In this document: piece by piece, positions 55,330-64,000 of the stretch
Numbering within the stretch: the first letter of the stretch is position 1
Layout of the letters: every line of letters starts with the position of its first letter
Source of the DNA: Ceratothoa steindachneri
Lineage: Eukaryota; Arthropoda; Malacostraca; Isopoda; Cymothoidae
Direction: 5' to 3'
Assembly: GCA_963969495.1 (NCBI GenBank)
Contig: OZ018324.1
Coordinates: 143,614,855 to 143,678,854 of the forward strand
Length of the DNA: 64,000 nt
Translations under genes and position numbers: made by a program
The notes under the pieces: generated by a model
Seen by the model: the letters and a program-made list of their open reading frames with translations, nothing else
What the model was told of the DNA's origin: nothing
Database searches by the model: none

Positions 55330-58300
55330 AGATGTCTGAGTGTGTGTGAAAGTCGTGGCATTTTTCTGTTGACATGGTTCTATATTTATAAGTTTGTACG
55401 TGTATTTATGTCATTGTGCTTGGATGTTTATGATTATAAATTTAAATGGGTTTTTATGGGAATAAGCGAAAAAGTAGCCTTATATAATTTCTAAATTATA
55501 CTTAAAATCATTTTTGTGATCTCCTCTCTTTTATCCCATTATGACACTTAACACATAACCTTTTTATGGTTGGCACCAAAATTAATATATACTCCATCCT
55601 TATTAAATGGATTCATGTTTTTATGCAAGAAAATGCCTTCCTTCCCACGTTTAATCACATATGTATAAAAAAATATATGTCCAAATGCTTGCGCGAGGTG
55701 AATGACTAAATAAAAACAACACTTAGCCCCTGGAAAATAAATGTGGCTCTAAGAGTTTGGAGATTTACAAAATTTGCATTTTCTCTTTTTGGGGGGTATC
55801 TCCAGTTTGAACAAAATATAAATCACAGATAGCATAATATCTTATTTAAAGTATTATAGATTTTGTATCATATAATTGATCTAAAATTGGTTTTTACATC
55901 ACAAGACACGTAATACATGCAATCTCAGTTGCTTGTAGTTATATTCTCTTTCAGAGTTACTAGGAATCTTGTGCCACGGGGAAGGCAGAAATATTAAAGG
56001 CTAGCCATGGAATGGGATGAAACTATTTTCCTCATGCTAACTTTATTTTAAGAATATCCCCATTCTAGCAACGATTGATGACAATCGTTGATTACTGTTT
56101 ATGGTTAGTTGAGAATAACTGAAACACTTTACCCTAGACAAGCGGCGGTAACAAAGTTTGATAGTTTAATTGAGTCTAACTACATTTTGATTCGGAAAAG
56201 TTGTCCCTTGCTGATGCAAAGGAATGAGTGGAGATTAAGAAGAGTGGTAACAGAAACGCAAAGAAAAGTGAGATGTTCTGTAATTTTGCTGATTGATTAT
56301 GTTCTAATTCTATCATTCAATTTCATACAAGCATAAAAATTTAATATTCTGTTAGTTCTGGATAATTCAATAACTGGAGATTTAGACACATTCCTAAGAA
56401 AAATAAGCGAGCGTTGAGAGGTAGCGTATCTTTGCTGATTGAAAAGTCTGAATGGCAAAATTACATTACTAACTCAAATGCAATAGTCCCTGAGGAGTTA
56501 ACGAGATAAATTAATTCTATGTTTATCTGAAATGTAGCCTTTAGGACGTGATAATCAGTTTAATGACCTAAGGAGCATCGTTCCTCGATGTCGGCTGGAT
56601 TTGTATGTGCTCTCCCGCTTAATTTTAATAAGTTTTGTGGGAAGGCATAAATGGGAGAATTTTAAAATACATTCGACATATTTGTTGCGTATCCTTGAAT
56701 TAAAGATGGTAAGTTTTTGTAATTGTACCTTTATATGGTTGAAAGCATACATATGACGATGAACATTCATTGCTTTTTCACATGCGTCTGATTAAGATTA
56801 TTCTATTATATGAGAATTCAGACACAAAATGCTACAATTTGTTGAAATTTAAAGAAAATCATAGAACAATATTTGTACGAGATTTAAAATTAAGTAACGT
56901 CCCTTTCTTTAAAATTAAATGAAAAAAAGTTACAATAGAAAAGTATAGGTAAATGATTTCTGAATAAATTCTTTTGGAGAAAGAGACAGTTTTTTCTGAT
57001 TGTTATTTGATAACTGAATAGTTGAAATATAGAGTAAAACATTGGTCTCTCGGCCGGTTTTTATTTAATATCACATTAATGAGCCGTGGGACAATAGGTA
57101 CACTGAGTGTGAATAAAGAGATGCTTCCCTTGAAGAGCTTTTATAAATAAAATGATATAAAACACTCGGAAATTAAGTATCTGATTGAATTAGATGTATG
57201 TTTGGTCTGTTTGTGTGAGATTTAGGCTTTCAGATTGTGGATGTCTCTATATGTGAACATGGAAGTTAATGGATGAGAAATTTTAAAGGCACAAAATAAC
57301 ATAACTGTTTGAACATGATATTGAGAATTGTGAGTAATCTAGTGATTTACGGCTAGGTTTGCCTTGATTAGAGAATTGTTTCCGGATAAATGTATAGGTG
57401 AATTACGGAACCGATGAACAAATTTTATTAACAACTTGCAAGCCTTTTTGGATAAGCTAAAGAATTGATTAGCTATGCTTGAATATTAGCTCTTATATTT
57501 GTTTCGTTGATATGTGACTCGTGTGCGTTGATTGCTCCTTAGAGCCTACTAAAATAAGGCGAGTTGAAATAATATGTCTTAGACGGCTACTAGGATATCT
57601 TAAGATCGGTTTAAATGCATTCTAGCGGTGCTGCCCAAACCTCTGGTGCACTTCCGGCTCAATGCCACCCAGTGTATGCGGTTGCAATTTTTCAGGGGTG
57701 ATTTTAGCGTCTTTTGTAGAGTGAACCGAATTTCAAGTTAGGGTTTGCAGGGTGTTTGTGAATACTGAGATTTATTTGACCAAGTGAGAGTGTGTTGCAG
57801 GACGACTGGTGCAGTTGGCGTTGAGCGAATGATTAGTGGAGCATAATGCTGTTTCACAACTTTTGATGATTAGTAGATCAGTTGGGATTATTTTTTTGCG
57901 AGATTACCTGTAAAGCGCGTGGACTCTTTATAGATCCAGCGAGTCTGCTAGAGAAGGGTTATTTGACATATCTTAGGTTTGTGTGTGATAAATAGTAATT
58001 GGATTGAACAGGAAAGAGATATGCACTAACGCTGTCGTCGTAATGAGCTGTGAGATGCTGAAAGAAATGTTTCACGGATAATTGAATGTAAGGTCGCTCA
58101 AGCGTGCATGCCTTGGTCAGCACGATATCTCGATAAATTCAGTGACACTCACAGAATGTTACAAGGAAATTTGTGCCTTAGGGAAGGCAAGATTATTATC
58201 CAAAATCTTTGGGAAGAGTTTGCTCACCAATTTCTTCGAAGACTAGCCATATTAATAGATAAAAATATCCCGGTTTTGATTACGAATATAAAATAACCCT

Positions 58301-60520
58301 TTGTTTCCAACTATAGATGACAATTGACTTTCATTATAATCTATTATTGATTGGGTTCGAATGAGAAAAAAAGTAATTCGATCATAGAAAATCGCTAATG
58401 AGAACGTTTGATGGTATAATTGAGTGATATTACGTCTTGTATCATAAAGTTCCATCTCTCTCAATGCAGAGGATACAAGATCTTTGAAAAGAGATAACAA
58501 TGATGCGTATGAGACGTGATATCTGAGCTGTATCATTGATTAAACTCAGCGTTATACATGCTATTAAACAGGCTATAAAAATGGGTATTTAGTTAATGGA
58601 CAATGCACCATTTTGGTATTGAGACATGTAGCTCTGAAAATATTAGGAGAGTAGTGGCATATCTTTGATATTCAAGCAAACTGAATAACAAAATAAAAGT
58701 TCTATGTCAGAGGCGAGGGTTTATGAGGAATTTGATAAAGTTATTTGTGTTTATGAGAAATTTTATGTTTAGGGCAATCAGTTAGATCACCTGCTGGATT
58801 TGTGTTTGCTCTCCTGCCAAATTTTAATAAAATTTTATTCGAGGGAAAAATAGGAGGCGATCCTGATTAACAAACCTCCACGTGATGAGATAGATGCGAC
58901 AATATATTAAAACTTTCGTTATATTTCAGGTAAATTTGGATTAAAAATGCAACATTTTTGTAATCTTACATAGTTGAATGGATAAATATGTTGCGAAACA
59001 TTCTTTACCTTTTCACACATATATTGGCCTGAGATAAAATTACTCTTACATGGGAATTAAACTCAAACTGGTACACTTTGGTGTATTTACTAAATTGGAA
59101 ATTGACAAAACTTTGCTTACATGAATGTTGAATGAAAAACGTTAAATATAAAAAGGGGATAATTTCTGTACCTAACTATTAAGTAAGAAGGCGATATTTC
59201 TTTGTGTGATCGATCTTTAACTTTCATTATGATTGAGGTAATAGTTGAATATAAGGGAAAAAATATTCTCATGCCTTATTTCCATTATTACCACCCTAAT
59301 GAACTTTGTAAATTAAAACATTCATATACACAGAGTATACAAAAAGTTTGAAAGAGCTAAGTTACCCTAGCGTAGCCATTATAGTGGAAAAAAAAATTAT
59401 ACTCTAGTTAAATGTCTTTTATGCGTGGGTTATATGAACTTTGCTTTTTGACATACCATGTGGCTGTAATTTTGAGAATTGAAGTTAATTAATGAATTTT
59501 ACGGACATACAAATACCCTCCATGACTGTTTGCATATGATTGAGAATTTTGAATGATCACACCATTTACACTTAGATTTGCCATGATTGCAGAATCTGTC
59601 TCACCCCTTTTCATCCGACCAACTTGCAACCCTTCTGTGATGAGTTGAAAAGTTGATTGACCTGAGGCGTTGTCGAGTTGTGCGTGAACTTTCGTATACG
59701 ACAATCCCTATATCTGCAAGTGTAAGAATTTCCTTTAAAGTATGAATGAATTTAAAGAATCAAAAAGGAATTACATGAAGGTTTGCAGATGGCATTGTTA
59801 ATTATGAGGGATTACACGATTCAGAGCTATATTTTCTTGTTGGGAAAATCCCTTTCGCCTAGCATGAAAGTGAATGAAGCAATCGATAAACAATGTCGAG
59901 GATCTTGACATATTTCTGCAATGAATTGAAGAGTTAGTTCATTGACCAGAAGTGTTGTCGGGTTTTGCTGGAAAGTTAGATCTTTTAGTTGGTTCCTTAG
60001 ATGGGTAATTCATGTACGTTGATTTTCTTTGATATCAAAAAGAAATGAGACGCGTTGAAGGAGACAAATGTGTGAGTAGGCAAGTGTGATGAGCTTATCT
60101 CCAACTGCACAAAATCTTGCTCTGCCTATAGCGGTCACTGAAGAGACTTTGGCCAGAAACCTCTGATATGCCTCCGGCTAAATGTGAGCAACATTATGAG
60201 ATGCAATATTGCATAGTTTATTTTAGCGTCTTTTGTTAACTAACCCAAGACTTGTGGTGACGCCTCTGCGTAGATTTATGACTGTTAGGAATTGACCTAA
60301 TTGTAGGTTGTTGCTGGATGACGAATGCTGCTAGCGCTGAGGAAATCGCGCAACATGATCGCGTAGCCCTATTTCTGATGCCTAGTGCATAGGTTGCAAG
60401 ATTTACCGTTGAAGCGCCATAGCTCGTTAAAGATCTAGCTAGTCTGCTGGAGAACTACTTGTGGACATGTCGGCTGGTTGCATTTGCTCCCTATTCAATA
60501 ATGTAATGAGGCAAATTCTT
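55330..60520. repeat. Right repeat block (about 2.3 units of a 2.2-2.5 kb repeat)
   Basis: It is collinear with the left block and internally tandem. GATGACAAT recurs at 56067 and 58312, GCTGGATTTGT.T.TGCTCTC at 56594 and 58794, and the TACACAGAGT/ACACTGAGTG region near 57096 and 59328. The AGTTGAAATAATATG....AACCTCTGGT..TTTAGCGTCTTTTGT succession at 57556-57720 reappears near 60050-60235. The offset is 2.20-2.25 kb, rising to about 2.5 kb at the right end. The three-way match of the last block (5700, 57780 and 60300) shows that at least three units share it. No coding or known transposon signature explains it. Confidence 0.75.
58252..58536 (-). other. Open frame in the right repeat, partner of the frame at 6016-6357
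   Basis: The 94-codon frame shares LYDTRRNITQ and NESQLSSIV with LYDSKRNTTQ and RESRLSSLV of the left copy, with a 10-codon in-frame length difference. No domain is recognised, and it may be chance. Confidence 0.25.
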
Positions 60521-60572
60521 TGGTAGTTTGGAACACTTTAGATTAAATTTATGCATTTGTACATATATTTAT

Positions 60573-61137
60573 ATATGAATCCATTAAACTACATTGAGAG
60601 AGAAAACAGAATAATTTTCCTTGCAGTAATATTTTTATTACCTTTTTTCGAAAAAATCCGTGCAGGAAAGCGATTCGAACCAGCCACACTGAGGCAGCGA
60701 GCACCGCTTTGATCTCAGTTAAAAGTATGCCGTTAGTACACTACGCTACGCAGAGAACCAAAAAATTCTCTGAATAGAATAGCTTTTAAGGAAAACTTTC
60801 GCAAGCTCTAACAGAGACTATGAAAGAAATATAAAATTAATTCGAAATTCAAAGAATAATTGAGGAATAGATAACGCGTGGCAGATATATAAATGTATAT
60901 GTCGAGCTTGCGAAAGTGTTCCTTAAAAGCTATTCTATTCAGAGAATTTTTGTTCTTTGCGTAGCGTAGTGTACTAACGGCATACTTTTAACTGTGATCA
61001 AAGCGGTGCTCGCTGCCTCAGTGTGCCTGGTTTGAATCGCTTCCCTGCACGGATCTTTTCGAAAAAAGGTAATAAAAATATTACTGCAAGGAAAAATTAT
61101 TCCGTTTTCTCTTTCAATGTGGTTTAATAGATTGATT
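60573..61137. repeat. tRNA-derived SINE, snap-back dimer
   Basis: A copy on the minus strand (60573-60813) faces a copy on the plus strand (60902-61137) with about 90 bp between. Mirrored blocks run from GAGCTTGCGAAAGT, through AGCTATTCTATTCAGAGAA, GCGTAGTGTACTAACGGCAT and GTGCTCGCTGCCTCAGTGTG, to GGTAATAAAAATATTACTGC. Each copy has an A-box-like TAGCGTAGTGT (60962) and a B-box-like GGTTTGAATCG (61029; GGTTCGAATCG in the other copies). Both copies read towards the outside. Confidence 0.75.
60961..61052 (+). ncRNA. tRNA-like SINE head
   Basis: The A-box and B-box blocks are about 65 bp apart with a CTTTTAA stretch resembling a Lys(TTT) anticodon loop between them. The cloverleaf is distorted by extra bases, so this is a SINE promoter, not a working tRNA gene. 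RNA polymerase III would transcribe it. Confidence 0.5.
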
Positions 61138-61849
61138 TTCATCATTCTTTCGTGTTACTTTGAGAGACATATACATATTTATGTATGTTTACATAGGTTA
61201 AAAAAATCATTAGAAGTCAGTCAAAGTGTGCATATCTCCAACAAAGGCGTCTCGTTAAAGCATTTTTCTTGTTGCTAGAATTAATAAAGATTTCTGATTC
61301 CAATCATCCATAGGCCAAATTTCGTAACATATAATTTCTTCACCCTAGCAAAATTGTCGAAAAATCCCTTATCTAAAAATATTAAAAAGAGAGAATAAAT
61401 GAGACCAAATACACATCCTGATCTGAATCCAAGCTCCAATATAATATAATTTTTAATTTTGAAACACCAGCCCTGAAAAAAATTTAGGCAATATCTGATT
61501 AGAAACTTTGGAGTTATTATGAACACAACCAGACATACATATATCCTTGATACTATAACCTCAGCCCAACTTTGATAGTGGGGGTAACCATGAATACTTT
61601 CCTAACCCTCCTACCCCTTTTTTGAGTGCAAGAAACAAACTCATTCTTCCTCTCACCATAACCATTAGACTATATTAAAAACCAAAAATAAAAAGACTAA
61701 ATACTAAATACTAAAATGAGGCTAGTCTACTCGGCAGCCTTCAACAACATCATGATAGTCCAGTCATGGGTGGGGGGCTGGGCGCCAAAGCTTAGTTAGT
61801 GCTGTCCATCTGTAATTCGGCACCCTTGGAACCCCCACCGGACTGTCTC
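61138..61849. other. Unassigned, possibly LINE endonuclease-side sequence at the right edge
   Basis: No frame is recognised. The part from about 61730 is GC-richer and continues into the LINE ORF1 remnant; by position it would be the start of that LINE's ORF2, but no endonuclease motif was identified. Confidence 0.3.
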
Positions 61850-62830
61850 ATCATCACCTTCGGAGGGTTAGCCTCCTGTTAGTCTAACGACTCCGTAAGA
61901 AGAGCGACCGTTTATCGAACGGTATACGGTAACGTAGGAGGAGGGGGACAACCTTGATCCTAGGTGAAGCGAGGCCTGACCTAGTGGACCAGCCATTTTT
62001 AAAAAGGAAAGGACACTGGGGCAGTAATAGAACCCGTAGAAGGGTTCCAAATGGCCGCGAAAGAGACCACCGTGCTCGTAGTCCTTAGTGATATGAGCAG
62101 AAAGTGTCTTCTTTTAATTGGGAGGCTAAGGTGTGATAGATTGCACTGGAGGCCACAGGACCAAATCTTTAGCATCGCGAAAAGTTAGCCGTTGTGCAAC
62201 CTGAAGGGCCAGGATATCATTGCCTTTGCAATATATGCGAATTAATTCAAGTAAACAGTGTTTGGCTATTCACAATTAACATACTTAAGAGACACAATAA
62301 GTTGGTATTGTTTATGGCCCTGAGGAGTTTACCAAGAATTCAGAAAAACCATGAGTGATTCGAGTGGCCGAAGTGATGGCAGTAATGCTACCACAGCGAA
62401 AGTGGTAAGAATACCTTAACGCCATATCGGTAACAAATGACGCACACAACCTTATACAGCATGTCCCAAACAAAACCTGCCAAAGAGTATAGTAATGGGT
62501 TTAGAAGACCCCACTAATCGCTCAACCTTTACTGCTACTTGGTCAGTCAGGGTGCGCAATCATCTGCAATGACGACCTATTGATTGTCTGAATAGCACAC
62601 AAAATGGCCATTCTTAGATAGTCTGCCACTAGTGGAGAAACAGATGGCCTTCGTCTCTACCCATGCCTAGCTAATCTTATTTCCTGTCGACATAAGGCTT
62701 TTGGCCAACATGCTGGCATTAATGAAGCAAATAACTAAAAAACGCTTGAAACTACTTGGTTAAAAAACGCCAGGTAGTTCCTAGATTTGAGTTTCAGACG
62801 CAATCGATGCTCCAATGATAAATTGAGTTA
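61850..62830 (-). pseudogene. I-type LINE ORF1 remnant, copy C
   Basis: It matches 35500-36500 by eye. CCCGTAGAAGGG.TCC.AATG (62034 and 35667), GACCACCGTGCTCGT (62066; compare 35699), ATGAGCAGA..GTG (62092 and 35728), CAGGATAT/CAGGATTT near 62212, and GTGGC.GAAG..ATGGCAGTAAT in the first knuckle (62364 and 36017) all fall in order. The first knuckle here also lacks the first Cys (His codon). Its match to the 33-kb copy ends at the point where that copy's ORF1-RT fusion occurs. No frame survives. Confidence 0.65.
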
Positions 62831-62997
62831 GGCCAGAGACCCCTCTACCCAGCCCAAGAGCGCCACTCGGCCGCATGGGCCAGTCGTGGCCTAGTTAGTT
62901 ACAGAAAAGGCAGGGGATCTGTTTATCTCCGGTGCTCCCTCGGAAGGGAACTAACCCCTCCTCTTTCTTGATCTTTTGTTCTTCTTTTACCTTTTAG

Positions 62998-63242
62998 GGC
63001 AGGGGGGAACCCCTCGCCGCAGTCGCAATTTTGCCCGCGTGCCCAATTTTCATCGCCCCTTGGCAGTCAGTAAAAATGTTGCGTATTATTTTTTTTCTAT
63101 TAATGCTCGAGTCTATTGCCTCCTGTTAATAAATTTAAACAAGATTTATAAAGATACAAGAGTCAAATTTTATTGATCACTCGCCGACTTCTTTCATTAG
63201 AAATTTTGGCTCACGGCTCAAAAAAGTTTCCCCAACCCTGCT
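62998..63242. mobile_element. Possible hAT-type MITE
   Basis: It begins GCAGGGGGGAACCCC and ends TTTCCCCAACCCTGC, roughly inverse. Flanking octamers are only partly alike. No coding capacity. A weak call based on hAT-like ends. Confidence 0.3.
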
Positions 63243-63313
63243 TTATGCAATAATCATGGGAATTAAGTTCACTCGTCTCTGCCCGAGAAAGGGGTGCCCA
63301 GGCCCAAGAAAGC

Positions 63314-63509
63314 ATCACAGTTAAAAGTATGCCGTTAGTACACTATGCTACTAACGGCATACTTTTAACTGTGATCAAAAGCGGTGCTCGCTGTCTCAGT
63401 GTGCCTGGTTCGAATCGCTTCCCTGCACGGATTTTTTCGAAAAAAGGTAATAAAAATATTACTACAAGGAAAAATTATTTCGTTTTCTCTTTCAATGGGG
63501 TTTAATGGA

Positions 63510-63515
<6 letters not shown>
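63314..63515 (+). repeat. tRNA-derived SINE with 62-bp terminal palindrome
   Basis: From 63349 rightwards the sequence matches the SINE at 60980-61137 (GCGGTGCTCGCTG, GGTTCGAATCGCTTCCCTGC, AAAAAAGGTAATAAAAATAT). Its 5' part is turned back on itself: 63314-63340 is the exact inverse of 63349-63375, with 8 bases between. An AT tract follows. Confidence 0.8.

Positions 63516-63553
<38 letters not shown>
63513..63553. repeat. AT dinucleotide tract
   Basis: (AT)n at the 3' end of the SINE and the left edge of a Penelope-type terminus. Confidence 0.95.
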
Positions 63554-63556
<3 letters not shown>

Positions 63557-63605
63557 ATATGGAGCTCGGCCGTGAAGCCTGCATTTAATATTGAGGATAA
63601 ATCCC

Positions 63606-63684
63606 AGAGCCACGAGAAACGGATGTAGCATCTTTTAATTTCTCACTACGTTTCGAAAACTACAAGTTTTCATCTTCAGGCTAG
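63606..63684 (-). ncRNA. Hammerhead-like motif of Penelope pseudo-LTR type
   Basis: The minus strand reads CTGAAGA (63679-63673, fitting CUGANGA), one base, a stem-loop GAAAAC/GTTTTC (63671-63655), then GAAAC (63654-63650). A closing stem AAACG/CGTTT plus TAG/CTA (63653-63617) follows, then CTC as a possible NUH cleavage triplet. Stem I is weak. Hammerhead motifs are known in the pseudo-LTRs of Penelope-like elements. Function is untested here. Confidence 0.45.
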
Positions 63685-63690
63685 AATAAG

Positions 63691-64000
63691 TTTACAAAGT
63701 TAATATGTATGAAGAAAACTTGAAAAGGCCAACAAGACATTATTTTAAAAGTGACCAATTACAAAATATCAGTAGAAAGTAGTACAAGTTAAATTAAATA
63801 TGACTTGGCAACAGTTAAATTTGCTTTAAGACTGACTCAAAAATTAGTTCATAAATTTAAGGATTATTGCAGAAATTAATTACCAACTATAAGAGAAATT
63901 GACCTAGCATTATTTAAAGATAATAAATTTAAACTTTTTTTTTCTAATTTTGTAAAGACTGTAAGAGTTAAAAACATTTAATATAAAAACGGCTAAAGCG
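63691..64000. other. Unassigned AT-rich window end
   Basis: Presumably the body of the Penelope-type repeat, but no coding motif is seen before the window ends. Confidence 0.35.

Noticed and set aside
63349..63440. Functional tRNA-Lys gene
   Set aside because: The A-box part is turned back in a palindrome, the arms do not fold as a cloverleaf, and the same sequence occurs as a repeat at 60.6-61.1 kb, so it is a SINE.

Overview
This is eukaryotic DNA from an animal, most probably an arthropod. It is AT-rich with long AT dinucleotide tracts, it has no bacterial-type gene packing, and nearly every stretch that resembles protein belongs to an animal transposable element: mariner, Tc1-like, hAT-like, Penelope-like, CR1-like, I-type LINE or Gypsy-type LTR elements. 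One locus resembles an uncharacterised protein family that I associate with arthropod genomes. I cannot name the species. I found no intact host gene, ribosomal RNA, functional tRNA gene or CRISPR array. The window reads as a nested transposon graveyard. Layout: an old, divergent tandem repeat with units of about 2.0-2.5 kb occupies both ends (about 0.2-7.5 kb and 55.3-60.5 kb). In the left block it is split by a 3.1 kb element with long terminal inverted repeats and a decayed hAT-like transposase (about 0.5-3.6 kb), and it is cut off at 7.48 kb by an I-type LINE remnant. From 8.5 to 16 kb there is mostly unassigned sequence with a 240-bp tandem duplication and a Tc1 scrap. From 16.3 to 19.3 kb lie three decayed IS630-Tc1-mariner elements, followed by a Penelope-like foldback (19.36-20.29 kb), a CR1-like LINE fragment (20.9-21.9 kb) and the uncharacterised arthropod-type pseudogene (22.3-23.2 kb). 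From 23.643 to 29.518 kb there is a complete, young LTR element with near-identical LTRs and a perfect 5-bp target duplication (ATCTA). Its single gag-pol reading frame has lost the capsid region, the RT core and the integrase, yet stays in frame. A second mariner (31.58-32.81 kb) precedes an I-type LINE (33.381-38.047 kb) that has a poly(A) tract and a perfect 13-bp target duplication, with ORF1 fused to the middle of RT by deletion. Further right are a palindromic MITE (39.2 kb), a Tc1 pseudogene split by a hAT-like MITE (40.1-41.6 kb), an unexplained GC-richer coding-like segment (42.1-42.8 kb), a Penelope-like element between inverted repeats (44.5-46.3 kb), an older relative of the LTR element (47.9-54.15 kb), the right repeat block, tRNA-derived SINEs in snap-back arrangement (60.6-61.1 and 63.3 kb), another LINE ORF1 remnant (61.85-62.83 kb) and a Penelope-type terminus with a hammerhead-like motif (63.6 kb). 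Nothing here forms an operon or pathway; the relationships are nesting and family membership. The features most worth follow-up are the frame-preserving, integrase-less LTR element, the paired 2.2-kb repeat arrays, and the recurring inverted-repeat structures, several bounded by AT tracts and some carrying hammerhead-like cores. All alignments were done by eye, so boundaries given as approximate may shift by tens of bases.
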